Shown: piece by piece, positions 7,600-13,795 of the stretch
Position numbering within the stretch: position 1 is the first letter of the stretch
Layout: each line of letters opens with the position of its first letter
The notes under the pieces: generated by a model
What the model was told of the DNA's origin: nothing
What the model saw: the letters and a program-made list of their open reading frames with translations, nothing else
Databases searched by the model: none
Origin: Bacteriovoracaceae bacterium UBA4097
GTDB lineage: Bacteria > Bdellovibrionota > Bacteriovoracia > Bacteriovoracales > Bacteriovoracaceae
DNA: 15,199 bases
Reading direction: 5' to 3'
Assembly: GCA_002381765.1 (NCBI GenBank)
Contig: DFXX01000081.1
Coordinates: 1,626 to 16,824, forward strand
Made by a program: the position numbers and the translations under genes

Positions 7600-8489
7600 T
7601 AGTACACCCAGGGAAACTTATCAAACTCCGCATCTCTTTTTTCAAGAAAGGCATTGCGCCCTTCTTGTGCCTCTTCCGTTCCATAGGCAAGGCGAGTTGC
7701 CTCACCTGCATAGACTTGTTGACCCACAAGACCATCGTCAATGAGATTAAATCCGAACTTAAGCATCTTGATAGCTGTTGGAGATTTTTTACAAATAGTG
7801 CGGGCCCATTCTAGACCTACTTTTTCAAGATCACTATGAGGCACTACTTTATTGACCATGCCCATCTCATAAGCTTCCTGGGCGGTGTATCTGTGCTCAA
7901 GGAAGAAGACCTCACGAGCGCGCTTCTGGCCCACTTGTCGAGCAAGATAGGCAGATCCAAAGCCACCATCAAAGCTTGCGACATTGGCGTCTGATTGCAT
8001 GAAGATGGCATGCTCAGCTGAAGCGATGGTGAGATCACACACCACATGGAGAGAATGTCCTCCACCTACGGCCCAACCTGGAACCATACAGATCACAACT
8101 TTTGGCATAAAGCGGATCATGCGCTGAACTTCTAGAATATGCAGTCGGCCATGGGCCATAGGCATTTTGCTTTTGGTATCCTTGTACTCATAGCCAAATT
8201 TTCCGCGAACATTCTGATCTCCCCCAGAGCAGAAGGCCCAGCCTCCGTCTTTGGGGGAAGGACCATTGCCAGTCAGGAGAATCACTCCCACATCATTAGC
8301 ACGATGGGCCCACTCAAGAGCTGTTAGAAGTTCATCCACCGTTTGGGGTCTAAAGGCATTTCTAAGCTCGGGGCGATTAAAGGCGATGCGAACTGCACCC
8401 GTGCTCTTGGCCTTATGAAAAGTTATATCTTGAAATTCAAAATCGGTGATTTCATTCCAGTCATCCGAATTAAAAATAGGAGAGATCAT
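7599..8489 (-). CDS. menB: 1,4-dihydroxy-2-naphthoyl-CoA synthase MenB
   Basis: This crotonase-fold enzyme of 296 residues has a typical MenB length. It closes the second ring of o-succinylbenzoyl-CoA to DHNA-CoA. Oxyanion-hole and CoA segments are W-A-F-C-S-G-G-D-Q (about 84-92) and P-G-W-A-V-G-G-G-H-S-L-H (about 137-148). The key loop is Q-S-D-A-N-V-A-S-F-D-G-G-F-G-S (about 165-179). The Asp at about 167 stands where some MenB enzymes carry Gly and need bicarbonate, so this should be the bicarbonate-independent, Asp-type enzyme, like the mycobacterial one. The ATG is preceded by GTGAGGTT, which overlaps the menG stop. Its own stop shares one base with the menF ATG. Confidence 0.97.
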   Translation of the reverse strand: MISPIFNSDDWNEITDFEFQDITFHKAKSTGAVRIAFNRPELRNAFRPQTVDELLTALEWAHRANDVGVILLTGNGPSPKDGGWAFCSGGDQNVRGKFGYEYKDTKSKMPMAHGRLHILEVQRMIRFMPKVVICMVPGWAVGGGHSLHVVCDLTIASAEHAIFMQSDANVASFDGGFGSAYLARQVGQKRAREVFFLEHRYTAQEAYEMGMVNKVVPHSDLEKVGLEWARTICKKSPTAIKMLKFGFNLIDDGLVGQQVYAGEATRLAYGTEEAQEGRNAFLEKRDAEFDKFPWVY

Positions 8490-8496
8490 TTTAACC

Positions 8497-9168
8497 TCAC
8501 TTCGCGGAGTAGATGTAAGCGATCCCGCCGAAAACAGGAGTGTAGTTTATATCTTTAAAGTCTGTATTCTTTTTCATGATATCGACAAACTTCTCGGCAC
8601 TAGGAAAGCTCTCTGAAGATGCGATAAGGTATTCATAAGCATCTCCTCTTTTTGAGATAAGTCCAAAGAGCGGAACGTAGAGCCGCAAAAGGGAGAAGTA
8701 GAATTTCGAGTAGAGTTTATTCTTGGGCTGACCGAATTCCAGTATATAAAGGGATTTCGAAACCCGTCCTAGTTCCTTGAGGCCCATTTCCAGGCTTTCC
8801 ACATTGCGGATACCAAAAGAAATGCTAGCGGCGTCAAAGGCCTTATCTTCAAAAGGAAGCTTCTGAATATCGGCAACTTTAAATTTAACTTGTGAATTTT
8901 GCTTCTTTGCTCTCTCCACTGCAAACTCAATCATGTTTTCAGAAAAATCAATTCCCGTGACTTCCGGAACAGATTTATTGAGCATGAAGGCAATATCACC
9001 AGTACCAGTTGCGCAATCAAGAGCGGTCTTAGGATTATTCTTCTTAATGAGATTTACAAATCTCTTCTTCCACCAGCGGTGAGTTCCAACTGAGAGAACA
9101 TCATTTAAAAAATCGTATTTATGAGAGATGTCATTGAACATGACACGAACAAAATCTGCCTTACTCAT
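8497..9168 (-). CDS. menG: Demethylmenaquinone methyltransferase MenG/UbiE
   Basis: This class I SAM methyltransferase has 223 residues from the ATG at 9168. It begins V-R-V-M-F-N-D-I-S-H-K-Y-D-F-L-N-D, the UbiE N-terminal signature. The SAM-binding motif is D-C-A-T-G-T-G-D (about 51-58), followed by V-T-G-I-D-F-S-E-N-M and S-F-G-I-R-N-V, typical of UbiE/MenG. It methylates demethylmenaquinol to menaquinol, the last step. A TAGGATG sequence 9 bases ahead of ATG 9168 decides this start. An in-frame ATG at 9195 would overlap the DAHP synthase gene and has no such site. A ubiquinone role is unlikely to be primary here because all the surrounding genes are menaquinone genes. Confidence 0.95.
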   Translation of the reverse strand: MSKADFVRVMFNDISHKYDFLNDVLSVGTHRWWKKRFVNLIKKNNPKTALDCATGTGDIAFMLNKSVPEVTGIDFSENMIEFAVERAKKQNSQVKFKVADIQKLPFEDKAFDAASISFGIRNVESLEMGLKELGRVSKSLYILEFGQPKNKLYSKFYFSLLRLYVPLFGLISKRGDAYEYLIASSESFPSAEKFVDIMKKNTDFKDINYTPVFGGIAYIYSAK

Positions 9169-9172
9169 TTTA

Positions 9173-9937
9173 TTACATCCTAAGTTCTTTATCAAATAAA
9201 GGGGCGAGCTTCTTGAGCTTTTCTACGAGTTCATTGAATTGTGGAATATTTAAAGCTTGCTGGCCATCCGAGAGGGCACATGCGGGCTCAGGGTGAACCT
9301 CGACCATAAGTCCATCAGCTCCTGCGGCCACTGCAGCTAGAGCGGCATCGGTCACATAAGCGGTAAGCCCCATGCTGTGAGATGGATCCACTAAAACTTT
9401 AAAGGGAGTATTTTTTTTAAGGTAAATGACTGAACCCAGATCCAAAAGATTTCTGAGTTTATTATCAAAGGAGCGAACTCCTCTCTCACAAAGGATAATG
9501 TTCTTCTCACCTAAGTTGAAAAGGTATTCAGCGGCCCCAAGCCACTCAGAGATGGTGGCCGAGAAACCACGCTTTAGGATCACGGGCTTGCCGTACTTAG
9601 AGAGTTCTTTTAAAAGCTCATAGTTGTACATATTGCGTGCTCCCACCTGGAAGATGGAAGTCACTTCATTCAGAGTTTCGATCTGACGAGCATCAGTAAC
9701 TTCAGTTACAAAATCAAAAGGGATTTCTTTTTTAAGATTCTTTACGAGATTTAAACCTTCATCTCCCAGACCCTGGAAAGATTTACTAGAGGTTCTCATC
9801 TTGTGGATTCCGCCGCGAATAAGGCGGGGGCGGTTTTCATTGGAAAGGATCTGTCTCAATTGGCTTTCGGATTCTACAGCACAGGGGCCTGCGATCAGAA
9901 AAAGTTCATGAGGACGAAAATTGAGTGTTGTATCCAT
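9173..9937 (-). CDS. aroF: 3-deoxy-7-phosphoheptulonate (DAHP) synthase, short type I-beta form
   Basis: This protein of about 254 residues catalyses condensation of phosphoenolpyruvate with erythrose-4-phosphate, the entry to the shikimate pathway. Seen in order: I-A-G-P-C-A-V-E-S (metal ligand Cys about 19), K-M-R-T-S (about 46-50), S-F-Q-G-L-G, V-G-A-R-N-M, L-K-R-G-F-S-A-T-I, I-I-L-C-E-R-G-V-R, V-D-P-S-H-S-M-G and A-L-S-D-G-Q-Q. It has only the catalytic barrel, with no ferredoxin-like, ACT or chorismate-mutase domain, so local feedback control is probably absent. KDO8P synthase is related but lacks the FQGLG and ALSDGQQ pattern. The start is ATG 9937; GTG 9946 is an alternative. It heads the men operon, which consumes chorismate. 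Confidence 0.9.
   Translation of the reverse strand: MDTTLNFRPHELFLIAGPCAVESESQLRQILSNENRPRLIRGGIHKMRTSSKSFQGLGDEGLNLVKNLKKEIPFDFVTEVTDARQIETLNEVTSIFQVGARNMYNYELLKELSKYGKPVILKRGFSATISEWLGAAEYLFNLGEKNIILCERGVRSFDNKLRNLLDLGSVIYLKKNTPFKVLVDPSHSMGLTAYVTDAALAAVAAGADGLMVEVHPEPACALSDGQQALNIPQFNELVEKLKKLAPLFDKELRM
9176..9182 (-). promoter_or_regulatory. Ribosome binding site that sets the menG start
   Basis: On the minus strand TAGGATG lies just inside the end of the DAHP synthase gene. Nine bases separate its AGGA core from the ATG at 9168, which favours this start over the longer reading from 9195. Confidence 0.55.
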
Positions 9938-10089
9938 ATGGTTCACTTATGAAAAAAATTATTATGCGTTCTCTCTGATGTAGCTGATTATCCCCTTATT
10001 GGAAAGAGTAAACCATGGTTTTTGGCTAGACTTTCACGGTCTTATCCGATACTAAACTGAGCTTTTAACAACTTGTAAGTGATGGTATT
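9938..10089. promoter_or_regulatory. Divergent intergenic region, probable promoters for men operon and SPOUT–rplS
   Basis: These 152 bases separate the first men-operon gene from the rightward SPOUT gene, so both promoters should be here. Rightward candidate: TAGACT (10027-10032) and GATACT (10048-10053), each 4/6 to consensus, with a short 15-base spacer. Leftward candidates: GATAAT (minus strand, 9992-9987) with TTTACT (10012-10007) at a 14-base spacer, or CATAAT (9966-9961) without a clear -35. None is decisive, and no operator palindrome is evident. Confidence 0.4.
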
Positions 10090-10665
10090 ATGGGCTTTCC
10101 AGTTCCTTGCTATATTGGTCTTGTACATGGTCCTATCCGCTCGAAAGACGGACAAGAGATCACAACTTCGGTCACGAACCTCGATATCCACGATATTGCT
10201 CGCAGTGCCCGTACCTTCGGTTTTAAACGCTATTTTATTATTACTCCCATCAAGAATCAGCAGCAGATGGTGAAGAAGATCTTGGGCTTCTGGGAAGCGG
10301 ATAGTGGACTGATCTACAATCCCGATCGCAAAAATGCCCTCAGTGAAGCGGAAGTCATTGATACTATAGCCGATGCCGTGGAGAAGATTACCCAGATAGA
10401 GGGAAAGAAGCCTTGCGTCGTAGTGACGGGGGCCAATTTTGAAAGCTATGATGGAAAAGAAAAAGATCTCATGCACAAGATTACCCTTGACGGAAGTCCT
10501 ATGTTCTTGTTATTTGGTACAGGATGGGGATTAACCGCTCCGGTTGTTGAGCAGGCCGATTTTCGGCTAGAGCCTATATTTGGCATAGCAGATGACGAAT
10601 ATAATCATCTGTCTGTTCGTTCAGCAGTTGCAATTTATTGTGACCGACTGGCCAGGAGCCTCTGA
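10090..10665 (+). CDS. SPOUT-fold RNA methyltransferase (TM_1570-like, RNA_Me_trans family)
   Basis: This 191-residue protein begins P-C-Y-I-G-L-V-H-G-P-I and continues with S-V-T-N-L-D-I-H-D-I-A-R. The C-terminal half has L-L-F-G-T-G-W-G-L and Y-N-H-L-S-V-R-S-A-V-A-I, the two glycine- and asparagine-containing loops of a trefoil-knot SAM-binding fold. These features fit the family of predicted RNA methyltransferases found next to trmD and rplS in Thermotoga and many delta-type Proteobacteria. Its substrate is not established to my knowledge. Here it is just upstream of rplS (67 bases), keeping half of the usual neighbourhood, while trmD is 8.3 kb away across the men operon. The Shine-Dalgarno is weak (AAGTGATGG). 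Confidence 0.85.
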   Translation: MGFPVPCYIGLVHGPIRSKDGQEITTSVTNLDIHDIARSARTFGFKRYFIITPIKNQQQMVKKILGFWEADSGLIYNPDRKNALSEAEVIDTIADAVEKITQIEGKKPCVVVTGANFESYDGKEKDLMHKITLDGSPMFLLFGTGWGLTAPVVEQADFRLEPIFGIADDEYNHLSVRSAVAIYCDRLARSL

Positions 10666-10732
10666 TCCTTTAATTTTTTCCTTCCCTCTGGCCACATGTT
10701 GCGCGAATGGAAGTCTCGTTTGAGAGGATTTT

Positions 10733-11092
10733 ATGAATTTGATTGATCTTGTAGAAAAAAAGTACGCTAACCCTAAAACGACTGAGCTTCCTGCTTTCAA
10801 AACAGGTGACACAGTAGAAGTTGGCGTTCGAATCAAAGAAGGCGAGAAGACTCGTATTCAAAATTTTACTGGTACATGCATCGCCATGAAGCACCCAGGA
10901 CAAATGAACGGTCACTTCCGTGTTCGTAAAATGTCTGATGGTATCGGTGTTGAGCGTGTTTTCCCTTTCCACTCTCCAGCTGTAGAGCACGTGAAAATTA
11001 TCTCTAAAGGTAAGTCACGTCGTGCTAAGCACTTCTACCTTCGTGAGAGAACTGGTAAAGCTGCTCGTATTGCTATCGACTATTCACGTTAA
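10733..11092 (+). CDS. rplS: 50S ribosomal protein L19
   Basis: This 119-residue protein is full length for L19, which lies at the 30S–50S interface. Diagnostic segments are P-A-F-K-T-G-D-T-V-E-V-G-V-R-I-K-E-G, R-I-Q-N-F-T-G-T-C-I-A, G-I-G-V-E-R-V-F-P-F-H-S-P (about 70-82) and the basic end K-A-A-R-I. AGAGGA lies four bases before the ATG. Codon choice looks more selective than in neighbouring genes, as expected of a ribosomal gene. A strong intrinsic terminator follows, so the transcript probably ends here. Initiation may come from the SPOUT promoter upstream or from within the 67-base gap. Confidence 0.97.
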   Translation: MNLIDLVEKKYANPKTTELPAFKTGDTVEVGVRIKEGEKTRIQNFTGTCIAMKHPGQMNGHFRVRKMSDGIGVERVFPFHSPAVEHVKIISKGKSRRAKHFYLRERTGKAARIAIDYSR

Positions 11093-11117
11093 TCGAAGAA
11101 ATAATTTTTTTTCAGAG

Positions 11118-11147
11118 AAGCCCCGAGTCAAATCGGGGCTTTTTTTT
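11118..11147 (+). terminator. Intrinsic terminator after rplS
   Basis: AAGCCCCGA (11118-11126) pairs perfectly with TCGGGGCTT (11133-11141) around the six-base loop GTCAAA, and seven T's run to 11147. This 9-bp, GC-rich stem with a U-tract is a textbook Rho-independent terminator 25 bases after the rplS stop. Confidence 0.95.
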
Positions 11148-11194
11148 GCTTAGATTCCAGGACTGAGGTAAGACAAGGTAACTCTGGAGGAAAG

Positions 11195-11980
11195 ATGAGA
11201 CTCTTCTTTGTCACTTTACTACTTTGTTCTGCTGCCTCGGCCGAACCTTTTTATACAACCGAGCCCTATCCCACTCAAATTTTAGATAATCATCTCCCGG
11301 GAACTCTTCCTCCTAATGACTCTAAGATCGAAGAGGTAATAGAAAATTCCGCAAAACTTCCACAAGACAGTTCAACTGAATCTCCCATCGCGAAAGTAGA
11401 AAAAAAATCAAAGAAAGTTCGAGAGGACTCCATTGGCTCCGTGATGGTGGGGTATCAACTTATCACAAGCTGGATTCCTTCAAAGAAAACCATCTCCTAT
11501 ACCCATATCTTTAATCCCAAGTGGTCATTGGAGCTGGAGTACGCCTGGTCGGGTCTGGGTTATCCCATCATTGGAATTGATCTGGGATCCATTAAAGAGA
11601 GACGCTACTCACTTCTTGCTAAGAGATACGTGGGAAAGACCTTTCACTTTGCCTTTGGACCTTACTACAATGATTTTGAGGCCAAGGTGGGAAGTAGTAT
11701 CTTAAACAGAGTGGGTACCGAGACCACTTCGAGTTTTGGGGCCGAGGGAGCGGGGATTGCCGCAGGAATAGGGAATCGCTTTCACTGGAAGAATGGCTTC
11801 ACTTTGGGGATTGATTGGTTCAGGCTCAATGTCCCGCTTATCGTGACCAATGTTGAAAGCAGAATCCTAGATGATGTTTCCAACGGAAGTGACGAAGACG
11901 ATATCGAGAAAGTCATTAAGAGTTTTAACCGCATTCCTACATTTGTTCTTTTTGGAATAAATCTCGGCTACTCTTTCTAA
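11195..11980 (+). CDS. Probable outer-membrane beta-barrel protein (unknown function)
   Basis: I do not recognise a named family. The 261-residue protein begins with a signal peptide (M-R-L-F-F-V-T-L-L-L-C-S-A-A-S-A, likely cut after residue 16). A Pro/Ser/Lys-rich linker follows to about residue 85. From V-M-V-G-Y-Q-L onwards there are repeated amphipathic strands with alternating aromatic and small residues (S-L-E-L-E-Y-A-W-S-G-L-G-Y, F-H-F-A-F-G-P-Y-Y, F-T-L-G-I-D-W-F), ending in G-I-N-L-G-Y-S-F. A terminal Phe after an amphipathic strand is the usual barrel-insertion signal, so an 8- to 10-strand barrel is likely. A strong GGAGG lies four bases before the ATG. It starts 47 bases after the rplS terminator and no clear promoter is seen. 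Confidence 0.75.
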   Translation: MRLFFVTLLLCSAASAEPFYTTEPYPTQILDNHLPGTLPPNDSKIEEVIENSAKLPQDSSTESPIAKVEKKSKKVREDSIGSVMVGYQLITSWIPSKKTISYTHIFNPKWSLELEYAWSGLGYPIIGIDLGSIKERRYSLLAKRYVGKTFHFAFGPYYNDFEAKVGSSILNRVGTETTSSFGAEGAGIAAGIGNRFHWKNGFTLGIDWFRLNVPLIVTNVESRILDDVSNGSDEDDIEKVIKSFNRIPTFVLFGINLGYSF

Positions 11981-12027
11981 GCGCTGCGAAATGTGAATGG
12001 GAACATAGTGTTGTAAATTACGCACTC

Positions 12028-12726
12028 ATGTTTGATGTAAAACTTATCCCAGAATTTCCGCAAGAAATCATCGCGACCGATGAAGTGGGCCGTGGCCCTC
12101 TGGGTGGTCCCGTTGTTGTCGGTGCCGTTCGCCTCTTTATCCAAGATGCCGAATCCCTCAAGGCCCTTTTAAAATTTCTTCGCACCAAGGGAATCAATGA
12201 TTCCAAAAAACTCACCCCACTTGACCGCATTAAGGTTCTAAAGAAGATGGGCATTCCTGAACTCGCTTTTCGAGACAGGGGAGAACTTCTCATTAAGGGC
12301 CTTCAAATAAGCTTCATCACTTGGGATATGGATCAGGATATTATCGATCAGGAAAATATCCTGGCAGCAAGTCTAAGAGGAATGAAGGAAGCGTGCCTTC
12401 ATCTTTCAAAGGCGAAAAAGAATCAGACCACAGTTCTGATCGATGGCCACATGAAACTGCGCTGGGATAACAAGCTCTCTCCCTGGAATGAAATTCCAAT
12501 CGTGAAGGGAGATTCGAAATCTCTTCTCATTGGACTCGCTTCCATCATCGCCAAAGAAAAGCGTGATGCTTACATGAGAGAGATGCATGAACTCTATCCA
12601 CAATACGGATTCAATGCCCACTTCGGCTATCCCACGGCCAAACACCGCTCGGCCATTCAGGAATTCGGGCCATGCCCCATTCACAGGAAGAGCTTCAAAG
12701 GTGTTAAGGAATTCGTCCGGGCTTAA
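12028..12726 (+). CDS. rnhB: Ribonuclease HII, copy 1
   Basis: This 232-residue protein nicks DNA 5' of embedded ribonucleotides and degrades RNA in RNA–DNA hybrids. Catalytic carboxylates are seen as D18-E19 in T-D-E-V-G-R-G-P-L-G-G-P-V, D139 in V-L-I-D-G-H and D180 in A-K-E-K-R-D. The ribonucleotide-junction GRG motif is intact (21-23), as are D-S-K-K-L-T (58-63) and the end I-H-R-K-S-F. Gene order rplS … rnhB–yraN-like is the common bacterial arrangement, so this is the likely housekeeping copy. No Shine-Dalgarno is visible. A TAAATT at 12014-12019 lies where a -10 box would give a leaderless or near-leaderless mRNA. A paralogue lies at 14270-14971. Confidence 0.95.
   Translation: MFDVKLIPEFPQEIIATDEVGRGPLGGPVVVGAVRLFIQDAESLKALLKFLRTKGINDSKKLTPLDRIKVLKKMGIPELAFRDRGELLIKGLQISFITWDMDQDIIDQENILAASLRGMKEACLHLSKAKKNQTTVLIDGHMKLRWDNKLSPWNEIPIVKGDSKSLLIGLASIIAKEKRDAYMREMHELYPQYGFNAHFGYPTAKHRSAIQEFGPCPIHRKSFKGVKEFVRA
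12685..12692 (+). promoter_or_regulatory. Ribosome binding site inside rnhB for the YraN-like gene
   Basis: AGGAAGAG lies eight bases before GTG 12701, within the rnhB coding sequence. It supports a start for the overlapping YraN-like frame 26 bases before the rnhB stop. Confidence 0.45.
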
Positions 12727-12997
12727 GCAGGAGCTGGATAGCTCAAGCACCTTTCATAAGCTAGGGATTCCTCTTCTTGTCTCACCTCAACTTTTAAGAA
12801 CTCGTGATCTGGGGCAGATTGATCTTGCTCGTCTTTCTAAAGAGAAAGGAGAGTGGGTGGTGGAGCTGATGGAAGTGAAGAGTTCTGTTGTGGGGGAGGA
12901 GAGTATGCATAGGTTTCAGAAGAAGAGGTTACTTTCTTCTCAGAGGTTTTTGTCGAGTTTGTTTGGGTATAGGTCGAGATTGTTACTAAATAAGTAA
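12701..12997 (+). CDS. YraN-like (UPF0102) predicted endonuclease-fold protein, short
   Basis: Read from GTG 12701, this 98-residue protein has the core of the UPF0102/YraN family: L-G-Q-I-D-L (Asp about 41), then the strand W-V-V-E-L-M-E-V-K-S-S (Glu about 58, Lys about 60). Together they form the D…ExK pattern of the PD-(D/E)xK nuclease fold. A helix R-F-Q-K-K-R-L-L-S-S-Q-R-F-L resembles the family's Q/K-x-x-R-L segment. Usual YraN proteins are 115-130 residues; this one is shorter at both ends. It overlaps the rnhB end, and rnhB–yraN adjacency is common, which supports the call. The open frame extends back to 12587, but that part is a shadow of rnhB. The biochemical function of the family is not settled. 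It could also be a decaying copy. Confidence 0.7.
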   Translation: MLRNSSGLKQELDSSSTFHKLGIPLLVSPQLLRTRDLGQIDLARLSKEKGEWVVELMEVKSSVVGEESMHRFQKKRLLSSQRFLSSLFGYRSRLLLNK

Positions 12998-13263
12998 GAA
13001 GTAGGTGGCATTTTAAGGTATAAAACCGTCCGCAAAGACAGAAAAAGAGCATTCTGTATTCAATAGCTTAATCGTCCAAAACAACAGCACATACTAAAAT
13101 CGTCAATATATTAGTCAATTTCTCAAAAATCAAATGGTAAGAAGTTCAGGACATCTAGGAAGCTATCCAAATACGAATAATAATCCGCTCATTATAAGAA
13201 ACGTCTTGAAAAATTAGGGCAGATAAACTGTTGCAATTTTTGAACACAAAACTGGAGAACTTT

Positions 13264-13704
13264 ATGAAAAAAATTTTTGTTGGACTTGCACTTTTGACTT
13301 CTTTTGCCTCGTTTGCAAACTCTGATTGTACAGTAATAAGTACAAATATTCTTATGGATCAGGAAGCGAAAGAGTTTGTGTTAAATGAACTTCGCATTCT
13401 TGGATATTCTCTTGATGACCGTGCAGATAAAGGAATTTCTATCGAGATGGGTATGCAAATTCAAGGTGAGACACAACGTCAAGAATGTACAAACTGCGGA
13501 GTCATCAACGATGTTAAGCATAGAGTTGTTAAGTTCTTTGACTCATTACAGTCAGGAAAAAAATCTCAATTCTTGGCAGTGGCCAACGAAAAGGGAGAAT
13601 ATATTTTCACTCACACAAAATCAGTGAAAAAAGACTCAACTGATATGAAAATTGCATCGGATCTAGTTAAAGAAATCCCATCTTGTGAGGAATTGATCAA
13701 CTAG
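13264..13704 (+). CDS. Exported protein of unknown function
   Basis: I do not recognise this family. The 146-residue protein starts at ATG 13264, six bases after GGAG (13254-13257). A TTG at 13231 upstream in frame is unlikely. The N terminus is a clear signal peptide, M-K-K-I-F-V-G-L-A-L-L-T-S-F-A-S-F-A, cut near residue 18. The mature part has Cys just after the cleavage site (S-D-C), a C-T-N-C pair at about 75-78 and a Cys near the end (P-S-C-E-E), so disulphides in the periplasm are plausible. There is no lipobox and no transmembrane segment after the signal. It sits between the two rnhB copies in an AT-rich patch. The 266 bases upstream (12998-13263) hold no gene or clear promoter that I can support. 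Confidence 0.75.
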   Translation: MKKIFVGLALLTSFASFANSDCTVISTNILMDQEAKEFVLNELRILGYSLDDRADKGISIEMGMQIQGETQRQECTNCGVINDVKHRVVKFFDSLQSGKKSQFLAVANEKGEYIFTHTKSVKKDSTDMKIASDLVKEIPSCEELIN

Positions 13705-13743
13705 ATATCTCAGATTTACGAATAAAAATAAAATATGTAGAAC

Positions 13744-13779
13744 CGGATGCTAACCTTCTTGTTTGGCATCCGTTCTTTC
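13744..13779 (+). terminator. Probable intrinsic terminator after the exported protein gene
   Basis: CGGATGC (13744-13750) pairs with GCATCCG (13766-13772) in a 7-bp stem with a 15-base loop, followed by TTCTTTC. It lies 40 bases after the stop of the gene at 13264-13704. Confidence 0.65.
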
Positions 13780-13795
13780 AATAACGATTTTTATC

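Noticed and set aside
9173..9937. KDO-8-phosphate synthase as an alternative for the DAHP synthase gene
   Set aside because: The K-x-R-T-S, F-Q-G-L-G and A-L-S-D-G-Q-Q motifs fit type I-beta DAHP synthase, and the chorismate-using neighbours agree.
10042..10476. Long open frame on the minus strand opposite the SPOUT gene
   Set aside because: It is a shadow of a well-supported coding frame and shows no family features or ribosome binding site.
10640..10690. Possible terminator between the SPOUT gene and rplS (AGGA…TCCT followed by TTTAATTTTTT)
   Set aside because: The stem is only four base pairs and partly inside the coding end; too weak to call.
12406..12750. Minus-strand open frame opposite rnhB copy 1
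   Set aside because: Shadow of conserved rnhB sequence; no protein features of its own.
13070..13130. Short repeated AATCGTC and TAGTCAATT-like words upstream of the exported protein gene
   Set aside because: Only two imperfect short copies in AT-rich sequence; not distinguishable from chance.
13231..13263. N-terminal extension of the exported protein from TTG 13231
   Set aside because: It would bury the signal peptide. ATG 13264 has GGAG at correct spacing.
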